DNA from: Fratercula arctica
Lineage: Eukaryota; Chordata; Aves; Charadriiformes; Alcidae
Length of the DNA: 64,000 bases
Reading direction: 5' to 3'
NCBI GenBank assembly: GCA_947846985.1
Contig: CANTUZ010000001.1
Coordinates: 116,267,757 to 116,331,756, forward strand
Part shown: positions 34,453 through 46,860 of the stretch, piece after piece
Layout: the number at the start of each line of letters is the position of its first letter
Numbering within the stretch: position 1 is the stretch's first letter
Notes under the pieces: generated by a model
The model's input: the letters and a program-made list of their open reading frames with translations, nothing else
Told to the model about the DNA's origin: nothing
The model's database searches: none
Program-made: the position numbers and the translations under genes

Positions 34453-35506
34453 ACTACTCTCAGATCTAAGCATTATTCTCCAGTTCACTTGGCCAGTATT
34501 TTATCCTGTCTTCTGAGGAGAGAGCCTATTACTCATCTTAAGTAGTGACATATGCTCTCAATAGTCCAGATGCAGTTCTGATTTTCAGGATGAACAAAAA
34601 TGTACATTCTGTCCAATTCACCAAACAGCTGCTATCTTGCTGATGTTATATAGCATATTTTTTTCTCTAAACACTGATATTGAAAAGAATAGGACAGTTT
34701 GTAAGGAAAAATACTATTGAAATGTTTAGTATTTCCTATCCAGTAAGCATCAGATGTTTCTCATTCTGTCTTTTATACTGCTGTACTGCAAAGCTAACAG
34801 CAGGATCATGACATTCAGGTGCCTGTGCCTTTGGGGCCCTGCGTCTTTGGGGCATTAGCAAAGCTCACTAGCAAGCTGGTAATTCCAGAGCTGCCTGCAT
34901 GATCTAAGTGTTAATTATACTAGTTAATACTTGGACATCAACATAACTTTAAAGGACTTCAAAGATGGTGAGAGAAGGCTATTGGCATAAGTGGATGTTT
35001 GAAACGCTACCACTGCTAAAGGAGCGAGGTTAAGAAAATAGCTTCACACGATTTGTATTAAACCTCTGGAGGTCTGAGGGACTGTATTATTTACTGTGTC
35101 TAGGTAAAAAATCTGAAAAAGCCATGCATACATTTTATACTTGCTGGACCATGTAAATTCCCCTCATCCCCTAAGATAAGAGCCAGAAGTTTAACCTGAA
35201 AGGAAGCCAGTACCTTTTAGGTACACCAGCCTCCTAGTACACAACACATACACTTTGGCTACCTCGTTAGCTCTGCTGTGAAACCTATGCAATGTTGATT
35301 TTAATGACATAAAGTCAGTCAGAGTTAAGGAAGACAAACTGTTTTACCTGAGAATTAGTTCCAGTCTGTGGCAGAAGCAAAGAAGCATAAGTACATCTTT
35401 AGATCCTCTAGCTAGGCTTGATTTAGGAGTCACCTTGTTACAGACTTCCAGTAATAGGAAGAGGAGGACTTCTGTTAGGAATAGATCAGACTTTTCAGGC
35501 TCAGAT

Positions 35507-35886
35507 TGTTGTAGTAAAAGAGAGTTGGGGTTGTTGAGCCTGGAGAAGGGAAGGCCCTGGAGAGACCTTATAGCAGCCTTCCAGTACCTAAAGTGGGCCT
35601 ACAGGAGAGATGGGGAGGGACTGTTTGTCAGGGAATGTAGTGATAGGATGGGGGGGAATGGTGCTGAACTGAAAGAGGGGAAATTTAGATTAGATATTAG
35701 GAAGAAATTCTTTACTGTGAGGGTGGCGAAACACTGGAACAGGTTGCTCGGAAAAGTTGTGGATGCCCCATCCCTGGAAGTGTCAAGGGCCACGTTGGAT
35801 GGGGCTTTGAGCAACCTGGCCTAGTGAAAGGGGTTGGAACTAGATGATCTTTAAGGTCACTTCCAACTCTAACCATTCTATGACTC
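35507..35886 (+). mobile_element. CR1 LINE, 5'-truncated, 3' end
   Basis: This is a clear match to the 3' portion of avian CR1. It runs from ttgagcctggagaagg, through gagaccttatagcagcc, ttccagtacctaaag, gattagatattaggaag and gaggcgaaacactggaacag-type sequence, to gttggaactagatgatct and ccattctatgactc. The frame 35507-35824 encodes the C-terminal end of the CR1 pol (ORF2) protein, with the characteristic FRLDIRKKFFTVRVAKHWN and DAPSLEVSRATLDGAL, ending at TAG 35822-35824, which is where this frame usually ends in the family. Between the stop and the final ggttggaact block it is shorter than the CR1 consensus I remember (the 'gtgtccctgcc' segment is missing). The octamer tail is reduced to attctatgactc. 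5' truncation is usual for CR1 copies. Few substitutions suggest a fairly young copy. Confidence 0.95.
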
Positions 35887-38800
35887 CGTATTATGGTTTT
35901 TCATCATGTACCAGCTTCTGTAGTCAAGGGTGTAAGAATTGCTGTAATTTGAAAAAAAAATCTCTTCCTTTCCCGGTTGTAGATAAAACCTTCTAAAGCA
36001 TATTAAAAAGTGAAAGAAATATGTTTTATTTTAACCTCTAATGAAGGCATATGGTTAACAAGCTTGTTTTGTTATCAACTTTTTATTAGAAAGTAGGTCT
36101 TGTGTATTTTGGTATCCACAATGCAGCTTTTTAGAGGAAGTGCTAGCCTTTGAAGAACTGGGGTGGAGGTCAGATTGTTGGTGTAATACTGCCTGCAGTT
36201 TCCTCCCAGGGAGAGAATAACTTTGTTCTGGTTATTCAGTGCTGTAAGTTTTCTAATGTTAATGCATTGCTTAAATACTTGCTTTGGGCATGATTAATAA
36301 GAAATAGAACAGAATAATACACAGGGATATTCTGTCCTGTGCCAGTGCGCGATTACTTATATAAAAATACAGAACTACAAGAGAAAGGCACATGGACATT
36401 CTAGCAGGAGTGATTACTCAAAAAGGTGGTTTATTAAAAGAAAAGATGTAGGCTTTGCTATATTTAGGAGGCTTACTGGGAAAGTATCATAAGCATAAGC
36501 AAAGTAAGAAGGAAGGTTAGCAGTGATACAGGAACAGTGCTTCAGTGCTGAAAGTATATTAGAAGGGGGCTGAATCTTTGTGGAACACAATTGACATTGA
36601 AGGGGGGTAAAACTGTGGCAAAGATGAGGGGACAGGTAAAAACCCACATTTTAGTAAGTTGCTTGATCTGAAATTTTTTGTGAATGAAAAGAATAATAAA
36701 AGCATCTGTGATTAAACTAGAAAAAATACTTTAATTGTAGCATGGGAACATATCTGAAACCCCCCATTTTTGTTTCTGGAGAAGGATGAAAGCCAGCCGT
36801 GTAACAGCTACTCGCTTCACTGGATTCACCAGCGTTATCGTTTAGGCATTTTAGTCTGTGGAACAAATTTGGGAGTGATGGTCCATTGGTATGAGGCAGA
36901 GCCTCCCTGCCACCTCCACAGAGCCAGGTGAGCTGTTGTGATGTACAAATCACATCAGCCTCTCCTGACAGAAAAAGCCAGGACTCTTCTGGAGATGGAG
37001 GCTTTGTTCCAAATGGGCTGTGCTGTGGTCTTGCTATAGCACATTTAGGAGAGATGACTTAAAGATCATTTTACCTTACAACTTTATTAATAACAGTACA
37101 AAACAGAAGAGTAAGTAAATAGCATTTAGTCAGGAAGTATGTTTCCTGTTTTATATGCTTTGCAAAGACTAAGGTAGTTTTTGGAATTTGGATGACTTGA
37201 CTCTCAAATGCTGATTGAAATTTTACACTTAGGGGCACAGTTTTTAAGCTCCTTTTAAAAACTAATACCGCACAAAGTAAAGGAATGTAATTTCAATACT
37301 GCTCTCAAGTTTTGTTTTGTTTTAGGTGAGTGCGAAGTTACTGTTGAGAATGTTTCAAAAGTGTTTTCAAAACAAACAAATACAATACATAGAAAGTGAG
37401 CACAATGCCCAGATGTGAAATGAAAGCAGAAGCTGATGAGTACAAATCGAAGGGAGTCATGCTGTTATTACAATCTCTGCCAGCCATAGCCCATTTGGAG
37501 TGTTCACATCTGGTTACAGCACTGCAAAGAAAATAAAAGGCAAAAAGGATTATAGCACTTACAAATATAGCAGGTCAGAGTCCTGATCCCAGTATCAAAG
37601 AAAAGAGGCTGTGATGGTAGGACAGAAAACTTTATCCTCCATACAATCTAAGAAGCAGCAGCTTTAGGAACTGTAATTGTACCAAATTACTGAATTATGC
37701 CTAATTGTTGTTAAAATAATTTGCCCTTAGATAAGCTTTTATCAGATGTGGTAAAGAGAAAGATGCCAATAAGAGAGAAAGGTATTCCTGCACACAGAAG
37801 TGCACATAAGTCCTTCTTTTCTTGCTTCTCTCCATGGTTGAAACATGTATGTAAAGGCTTTGGAGGGGTGGGGAGTGAGGAAAGAAATAAAATTTTCCAT
37901 TTCTAGTATGTTTTATGCCCCTTCTGCCTGCACCAGCCCAGTAGCCCCGGCTGGTAGAGATGTAGAGGTCTCTGAGTTAGACCCCAGGTGCTGTGATAGA
38001 GGATCACTGACAGCTGAGGGAAGAGCTGTAGGGTGAGCCCAAGACTTGCTTGACACCGGAGAGTCTGCACGAAATTAAAGCGATAATGATAATGAATGTC
38101 CTGCCTGGGAGAAAGAAGAGTTTGACTCGGTCTCTGAACATTATTACACTCCAGAAAACCCTCCTGTAGAGACCCACTCAGAAGGCTGAGGGGAGACAGT
38201 AGAAACCCTGAACTTCTCTCCAACCTCAAAATGATTCTGAAATTAATTTTAGAAGATAGAGGACATTGTGGCTATCTTATTTTTATCTTTTAAGTGTCAA
38301 ATATTCTACCACAAGGAAAAAAATACGGAAAGACTGCTATCTTTATCTGGCCTGGCCCTAGCCCAAGCAGTTGAGCTAAGGTTTAAGCATGTTTGCCATG
38401 TTTCTGGTTAGTTAGCTGAAATGAAGCACAGGACCGTTATTACTTTTTTTTTAACCTTATGAAAATTGGAGGATGGTATCTGCCTGTGGAGCTTCACAAT
38501 GCGTATTTTAAGGAAGAGTAGGTGTACAAGTTTCAGATGCCAAAATGTAGTTCATTATGCTTCAGCTGAACAAATTGCTATACTAATCCCTCTTCTAATG
38601 CGAGCTGAAGTACTTTACCTTGGTTCCCAGTCACATTAAAAGCGATTTGAACATCCTTGTCAGAAAAAAAAACTTCAATAGCACACAAAAAAGCTGACTG
38701 TGAAGAAGAACCTGTCCAGGACGGATGTCTTGTTAAATATATACAATTTTGTAGTGCCTAGTATGTGTTTCTGGTGGCCTAATATTTCAGAGGGTTACAA

Positions 38801-41800
38801 GATACAACATTGCTGGAGTTAATTATGGGAAGTTAGATTGCTTTCTTGCAGTAAAGGAGAGTCAACTGCAGTGGTTGTAAGGAATTTAGCATGGTTTTAT
38901 CCACAGATTTTATAATGTTTTATTTTTTCAAATTACTGATACTTGTACTACAGCTATAAGAATGGTTCTAGTGGTAATTGTTCCCTTAAACAAAACTTGG
39001 GCAGAAATCTCAACTGTAAGATGAATAAATATCCTTTGAGTATGCCTCTCTGCTATTTGCACATTTGTGATATGGGACATTGGAAATATTTGTATTGTGT
39101 AATAAAACCTAATGGACGTGTCATGGCCTTGGGTAGGAAGCATTAGTTCAGCATATTTTCCTAATACTGAAAGTGTAGCATACGTGCAGCAAGCATGCTG
39201 TGTCTTACAGCATTAAAAATCATTAGTCACTGGCAGAAGACTGTCCTTGTGGTCTACACAAACAAGTGATTTTTACTTCAGCTCTTTAAAGCATTCCTCT
39301 TAAATATGTTATTGTATGCAGTCCTAAGTTGGTTTGAAAAGATAAGTAATGTAAGAGCAGGTGTCTTCCTCATGTCCTGGTGCGCCTAAAAGCTGTACAG
39401 CTTTCCTTCCTCGTTATAAAATTTTAGTAGAGGTCAGAGTATGTCAAGGGACCAGCAGTGGGACAGACAACCTTTCGCTTTTTACCTCTAGGATTCAACT
39501 CCAGCCAAATCATTAGTAGCTGCAAGTTGTTACCACCCGGTGGCTAAGCACTCTATGCAAAATTAATTTGGTACTCTCAGCCCAGTTCTGAGTAAACACA
39601 TTTCCACTTTACAAATATGATGAAACCTGGCACTAATTGGCACCCTTGCTAGCAGCCTCATCAGAGATGCCAAAATAACTGAAATGTTTCTTTGCTTCTA
39701 GTGGTGGTCTCTCCAGGTCAGCAGCGAAATACAGTGCTGGGGCAGTATGGAGAAGATGGCACAGCTGTTGCCCTCGCTGTTTTGTGGACTAAGTCTGCAA
39801 AGTTGTCAGTCTGGTGCACTTCTCATGCCAATCTATGTAGAGTTATTAGGATTTTTCCACCACTGTTGGTGCACTTTCAGCAGTCTGTTGGCAGTCAACT
39901 TAGAAATCCTTTTTGCCATCTGTGTGGTTGATGCAGTGATAGCATAACAGCTAAGTGGTTCAAATGTGGATTTGTATGGTATACTTAGGAACTCAGAATT
40001 ACAGCCTGTGTAGGCAGAGCACATTGCTGACAGGTAGCTGTTAATCACTTTTAGCCATTCTTTTAATTGCCAGTTGCTTTTTAATGAGGATTGGCACATG
40101 GTAGATGAATACCTTCTCATTGTCCAAAATGAAAGAAGTTTGTACCTTTTTTTCAGTGGTAGGAACCACGTAAATGTCAGCAACCCCAAATGGAGATCAC
40201 AGATTTCAAAGTGAGACACTATTTTAATGTATGTAATGCCTGGAGGGATATAGGTTTGGGTGAAATAGTTACAAAGATGGAGAAGGAAAATTCTTTCATG
40301 TTGTCTGTTTTGTGAGAGTAACTTGTGTCTATTTGATAACTTATTCAACTGAACAAGAAAGTCAGTTTGTGAAGCGCAGTCACTGACTTAATCACCACAA
40401 AAAAGGGGGGATTTGACTGCATTCACAAAATAAGGGTGCCAGTGTTGCTAGGGAATCCCCAGTTGCTCTCAGTGGGAGTTACAGTTATTCATCTGGTATT
40501 CTTGTTGCATTCTAAAAAAACTCATAGAAATCTCAACGTACAGATTACTCCAAAAAGTTGTCTTGCTGGTTGGAAAAGAGGCAGGTTCTCTTAGAGACTT
40601 ACATGCGTCTTTCAGAGTGGCTGCTGCTCTGCCAGCACTTTTGTGTGTGGTTAATATGTCAGCGCCTCCAGAAAAAGTATGCGAAATGAAGCTCCTGGCT
40701 ACTTTTGGTAATTAAAGATGCCATGTATATCTGCCTCCAATTGTGATCTTCTCATACATATAGTACCAGGTAACACTGGAAATTTGCAGGTCGTGTTTGA
40801 ATGGCACATGTTCAGGTTGAAGGTGCACATGGTACAGGTATGAGAGTCTCAGTAGTCAGTTATTGCTTTTGCTTTTCTCTAGGTAGAAATTGCATTTTGT
40901 AGGGCTGCTTTTGCATGGAGTTGATTATGGTATTTTCCTTACTCAAGTCTTTAGTTATACAGTTTAGTTTCTTAAACATATTTTAAATATTATATTTTAA
41001 AGTTTTCCTTCCAGAAGCTTTGGACTCTGCAATGGAATTGTGCACACTTACTGCTTTTCCACTGTAATATTTTTAGGCTGAATATACCGCCATATTGACT
41101 AAAGCTCTCAATTTCTATCATGAAGCCAAAAAACTTTATAGATATGCAAATATCTATTTCTATATGGATAGATAGTGTATTTGTTCTGAAGGGAATGTGA
41201 CAGGAATGAAGAAGGTAGTATATTCTGTCTTGAGAAAGAGATCCACAGACCTGTTTGAGAATCAGTGTGGTTCCATGGTTTTGATAGAGTTATGTCAGTT
41301 TGCGCTAGGTAGTCAGCCAGCTCAAACTAGCTGTCTCTGCTCTGATTTATTTCATTAGTACAATAAATGTGCTTATGTCTGTGCTGGGCTGCTGAGCCTC
41401 AACTTCTTGGGCTTTTCTGATGGAGGCTGTAAAAGTGTATAGATGTTAGAAAGATCAATAAAGTTCATCCAGAAACTACTCACACCTTAGACTGCCAGAG
41501 ACACAATTAATTTACTTCTGGGGAGAAATTACTGTGGGGATCAAAACCAGCCTGCGCAAAGTGGCAAACTGTTGAACCCAATGAACTGGAATCTAGCAGG
41601 GCTGTTGTGCATTACCCTTGAGATCGTGATTTATGAACATACATACAATAGTATCCAAATGCCAGTAATGTGCATGCATGATTAAAAATTTGATTTTTGT
41701 TTAACCAAGTATCTTCCTGTCCTTTTATTATAAGAAAAGGTGAGCAAAAATTTGTCCGTTCTGTTAACCGCGTTTTTTTGCCATTTTGTATGCTTTTACT

Positions 41801-44800
41801 AAGCTGATGTGTATTGGCCTCTTCTTGAAAGTAAAGAAAGCTAATCTTCTACAGGGAAGTTGGGCTATGCCTTTTGAGCATTCTTTTATAGACTGTTTTT
41901 GAACCATGTGTACTTCCTCTATATCCACATCACAAGAGATATAGTGGCACTGCAATGCGAGCACTGGCTGAAGGATGGAACGTGGAGGGGTAGGGGTTGT
42001 TCTCAGTGCCATGAAATGTGCCCTCTCCCTCAGTTCCAGGAAAAAAATACAGTAATAGCGGGCGTGTACAGACTTGACAGCAGCAGTAGCTAACAGCTTT
42101 AAAATTAGCTACATTGTAACCAGGCAGATTTGCACTTCTATACTTCTAAACCTATGAATGTTTTTAATCCTTATTTTCTGAGAGAAGTTGGTAGTGAGTT
42201 TCAGAGGTTTAGTGAATTAGACTGGAGAGTTTTGGAGCCTGAAAGCTTGTTATCCTGTGATCTCACAATTTACAGACATAATTTTTAATTCCTTTTTAGT
42301 TTATTCCAATCTGATAAAGTACTCGGCTTAAGACATGCAGAAAAGTAGAACCCAAAATAAAACCATCTTTCCTGTGGGCTAGCTTCTTGACCAGCCTTTT
42401 TAAGCTTACTTTGTAAAAGAACATCAGTGCAAACTGGAAAATGAGTATGGTCTAGAAATAGCATTCATATGGCAAAAAATACACTGTCTACCACCTTGCG
42501 TTTTCAGCATACCTATTGCACTTAAATGACAGTCACATCACTGCTTTTTGTCTGTCACTGCCTGTGTAGTTCAATATAGTCTACCTTCACTTAGTTTCAC
42601 AAACTTTTGCAGGCCAGCATTCTTAGCTATTTCTTAGCTTGTAAAATATGCAGCCAAAATGAAATATGAATTGATATATTTCATAGGTATATTTCATACC
42701 TTGTTAGAGACAGAAAAACTAGAAGAATATGGGAGTTCGAATAAACAACACTAGTGTGTGTTTATTCTCATTTTCATGTGCTTTCAGTTTGGTCCCATAG
42801 TTATGGTAGGTGAGTTTCCAGTAGCCATTTAAAGTGGAAGCATTAATTTAACTTTCTTAAGTAAAAGGAAGGCTAGTAGAATTTTAAGATGGTCAGTATT
42901 TGAGGGGGATTAAGATTTGTATTTTAATCTGTACTAATACAGTGGTTGACATTACAAACTCTGCTCTGAATTTGCCGTATATATTTACAGTAGACAATTC
43001 AAAATGTAACTTGTGCTGTAATAAAGATGCCAATAAAGGGTAGAAATGCAGAAGCAAAGTCATTCTTCTCTACTCACTGCTTAAGTAATTTTAATGCATG
43101 AGTGTTTTCCTTAGGTGTGGTACACTGGAACTATTTAACACAGTGACTGCTGCTTTCTCTAGATATTTTTGATAATAGGTATCAAAACAGATGAAAACGG
43201 CATTTGGGGTGCCTGTCACAGTACTTTTTTGTGACTTTTTTTCTAGCTACTTGGCATTCGGTTTGTTAGGTGAAGCGAGAACCTTTGAGACCTAGATTAA
43301 ACATTTCATATTGCAAATTAATTTAAATGATTAGCTGTGGGGCATCTGACTAATGTGGCAAATACCAAAGTATCTTTGAGAACTGAAAATACCCAGGCAC
43401 CAGGTATTTTGGAATGAATTTTGGAGTTACAATGGTATGCAACTAAGAAAACATTTTGTGTTTTTAATTTTAGAATCTGCTACAAAATATTGTCTTGCTC
43501 TTATCTGAGCCTGGTGTCTATTCAGTTCCCACAGTTTTTCTGTTCCCTTGGGGATACACAAAACAAATCAAAAGAACAATGTGATTGTGTAACTATGTTC
43601 AGGAATATGTAATATAAGTTAAATGCAAGAGGTAGTAGAAGCATTTTTTTAAATCAAACCTTGAGTTCAGTACGTGATGGAAAGTGAAATACTGATACTG
43701 GTAGAAATGGAAACAATTAATTTAATCACTCTCTGTAGTTACTTGCTGTAATTCATTTAACCACTTCAAAAAATTTATTCATTATAAGATATTTACTCAA
43801 TATAATTCATTTATCCAGCAGCATAATTCATTTGCTGCTTTATCCATTTACTCAGCATAATTAAGTCTCCTGAATGAATGTATTTGTAAAGATTCACTAT
43901 CCTTTTCTCAAGGCATTAAGGTGTCTCAGTTAAGTTGAAAGAAAAATAAAAGTCTGTTGTCATAAAGATTAGCTTCTTCACAAGCAACTTTGGTTGTGTT
44001 TGTAGTTCATCTTCTGTCTGAATTGATACTGATGTTGGTTGGAAACCCCCCACTCCCAGTACAAGTACAACTAGAGTGTTAGTTGGTCATCTAAGAACTG
44101 CAAGTGTGTTTGCTGTAGCCATGAAGCGTCAGCATGCTTACATGTCTATTCAAGACACTGTAAAGCACAGCATACACCTGAGAATAAAATGATTATATGG
44201 CAGCTCCAAACTGCTTGCTTATGTATGCAGAGATCATCTGTTCCCAGGCTCTGTATGAATGGTGCTGGCTGTGTTGAACATACTGAACTAAGTCATTAGA
44301 TGTGATCAGCTAAGCCAGAGAGCAGAGCAAGAGACTGCTGAGGACAGAACAAAGTTCAATGACTTTGTTTGTTTTCAAATAGTTTCTGTTTTGCAAGTGT
44401 CTGGGGGTTTGGTGGTTTGGGTTTTTTTGTTTGCTTGTTTGTTTTGTTTAATTCCCCTCCATAGATGGAAGCAAAGTATGGAATTAGTCTGCAGAACATT
44501 AACATGCTAAAATACAGCTGCCTGTCCATGCTAGTTGCCTAGAGACCTAACAGAGACGTGCCCATGGAGGGCTTCAGGGAGGCTGAGATAAACTGCCCTT
44601 TGTAAGAGGCAGAAGGAATATCCATTGATAATAAGGCAGTCAAGGTACCTATTTTAGATTGGCCATCTAAGTATAAGTTCTGTTCCTTTTGCAGAGATAT
44701 GACCATGGAGTGCTACGTTCATTGAGCTTGGAGGTCTCCATTTGATTGGATATGAGGAATGCAAGTTCGTAAAGTAACGGTACAAATGCCTGTCTGTCCT

Positions 44801-46499
44801 TTGCTTCACCTGAAAGGCCAATAATGTTAGTAAAGCAATTTCTAGTTGTTTCCCCACTCTACCAAGCCTGCAAAGGAGGGTTATCATTTGCAGAGGTTAA
44901 TAAGCTCCTTACACGTACAAAGAGATACACAGTGTAGGCCGATATTTGCAGTAGTCAGATATTCTGCTTATATCAGGGTCTTGGTTCTGCCGCCTCCTGT
45001 TACTCCATGCTTTTTAATTTAAGATCTGTAAGGCAAGCAAAATCTGTAAAGTGAAACAGCATTCGGTAGGTCTCGTGGTTGATCATGCAGCTTTAGTGTA
45101 GACTTTCACCTGTTTCCAGGTCACTGGATTGTTCTTCCCTCTGACACAATACTTCCTGAGACTGTATAGTTGTCAGCTGCTCTTTTCAATGCTCTTGGCC
45201 TTTTCAGTTTTCTGAGACACTTACCCACTTGCCTTTCTGTTTTCAGTGCTCTTTTTTTCACACACACTGATTCAAAGTGCAGTTCAGGTACTAACGAAAG
45301 AAGGCGGTGGAGGCTGGGTGATTGGCTGGCATGGAGTACAAGATGCTTCAATCTCCAACCTCCTGCTAAGATGCCTTTACTATTAAATTACACATATCAA
45401 AATCAAGATTAGTGGCACTTGCACTATTCTTATAAAATGGATTTAAAGGGAAAATACATTTTCATATAGATGATAACTTGCACCTTTATTTTATATTTTT
45501 TTGATCCTATGCAGTTAAAGTTTTTAGTGTTTGGTCAATGACAAAAAATGCACACATTTAAATAGTTTTGTCATAATGTTACATGTTTATGTGATTGATT
45601 CTTTGGATAAGAGGTATTATATTAAGCAAAGGTAGAATGTACAGTGCTAAAAATAGCATTTGACATTGAGAGGTCATAAAGTTTGTTGTAAGACTGTGCA
45701 GCTGAGTGCATTCTTTTGGAATATCTCTCTAAGACAAGCTGGGAGGCAGAAAAATTAAGTAGTTTGACTACAGACTGAATCACAGTGGATGGAGCAAGCA
45801 GTGCATTGCAAAGTTGTGTTTGCAAAAAGATCAAGAGGTGAGCGAAGAGGTATGGAGATTGGTAGTCCTTTTGCTTTCAATGTATGCTCAATGAAAAATA
45901 CTCTAAAATGGCAGTGAGAGAAGAGGTGGTGTCATTGAAAAAACCAAAATGGTAAAGAATGAGAACTGTAGTATTCTTCATTTTGCAACATTCATTAACA
46001 AAGAAAAAAAAAAAACCCAGCCCAAAACAAAGAAAAAAAAAAAAAAAAGTCGATAAGAGCAAAGAAACGGTTCAACAGAAATAGATAATTGGTCGATTTG
46101 ATAAGTTGGATGGGCTCAAATGCAAGATGGTAGCACAGCAGTGCTCCAGAAGCATCTTCAGAGAGGAGGTAGTGCTTGATTCTGCCTTTTTTTCCCCTTT
46201 TCCCCATCCTAGCAGTTATACAGAGGTTTTCTCCTAGAAGCATAGGCAAGAAGACAATAAGAGGTGAATAAAAGTCTATTAAGTTTATTAACAAGTGTAA
46301 GGCTTAGAGTTGTCCAGTAGCAGGATGACAGATGACACCATGAGTGAAGGGATAAAAAGGAAATAAAAAACATATGGTCTTGGAAGCAGAGGAAGATGTA
46401 GAGTAATGGTCTGGAATTCATTAGCTATTGTAAGGTATATGACTTTTTTTAAACACATTTCTTCTTTCATTTTTGTCTCTAAGTGAACCTTTAAGCCTA
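35887..46499. other. Non-coding stretch
   Basis: No gene is supported. The longest open frame in the window lies here (39833-40348 minus, 171 codons). It is Lys/Leu/Ser-rich without family resemblance and of a length expected by chance. Degenerate repeats of an 'ataattcattta(t)cca' type occur at 43740-43870. G/T-rich low complexity lies at 44398-44450 and A-rich runs at 46004-46047. The 38.5-38.7 kb segment has ordinary composition. Confidence 0.5.
43748..43866. repeat. Degenerate AT-rich repeat of ataattcattt units
   Basis: Variants of aattcattt(a/g) and (t)tactca(a/g)(t/c)ataatt recur several times (aattcatttaacc, ataattcatttatcc, ataattcatttgctg, tactcagcataatt). This looks like an old diverged tandem repeat with units of roughly 25-40 bp. 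Confidence 0.45.
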
Positions 46500-46860
46500 T
46501 GTTATTGTTTGGGCCGGACTGGCCAATGAGACGAATGACAGATGCTCTCCCCCACCTCTCAAAAACTCCAAGGAGCGGAGGGAGAAAGATAAAGAGATTT
46601 ATGGGTTTAGAAGGAACTAAGCTACTTTAATGAAATATTAATAATAAAATAAAAAGAAAATAATTGAATATATACAAAACTGTATCAAGCTCCCAGGATG
46701 ACAGTCGCATCAACGGCAGCCATCGGGGAAGTTTTTTAACACAGGTGAAGAATCCTGTTGTCAGAGATGTCTGTAAGCCCTTCTGGTTGTTTGAATCGAA
46801 AATGGTTACACTAAATTACACTTTTTCCTCCCAACCACCTTCCGAAGAGGGGTGATATTG
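46500..46860 (-). mobile_element. Solitary ERV LTR (avian), minus strand, 3' part
   Basis: The plus strand reads tgttattgtttgggccgg, then ctggccaatgagacgaatga, cagatgctctcccccacctc, gagggagaaagataaagaga, tttatgggtttagaagg, aactaagctactttaatgaa, then an AT-rich run and caagctcccaggatgacagt. This is the complement of the R/U5 end of a bird ERV LTR I recognise by pattern, and includes the complement of ATTAAA at 46626-46631. The inner (U3) boundary near 46860 is uncertain. No internal retroviral genes adjoin. It belongs to a different family from the LTRs at 21.5 and 27.1 kb. Confidence 0.65.

Larger units (their letters stand above)
27724..35506. other. Non-coding stretch with weak exon candidates
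   Basis: No gene is supported. It includes a C/A-rich low-complexity tract at 28500-28552 (with CA repeats and C-runs), GT/T tracts near 28830-28873, and A or T runs at 30242-30255 and 30297-30306. Weak splice-bounded open segments are listed separately at 31131-31175 and 32650-32734. The 28.56-28.79 kb segment has balanced composition and could be a conserved non-coding element. Confidence 0.5.

Noticed and set aside
35348..35365. 18-nt minus-strand microexon between a strong acceptor and CAG|gtaaaa
   Set aside because: Excellent acceptor, but an 18-nt open segment carries no coding information; such pairs are common by chance.
39833..40348. 171-codon open frame on the minus strand, longest in the window
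   Set aside because: With about 128,000 codons over six AT-rich frames, one frame of this length is expected by chance. The peptide has no recognisable domain and no convincing splice or promoter context.
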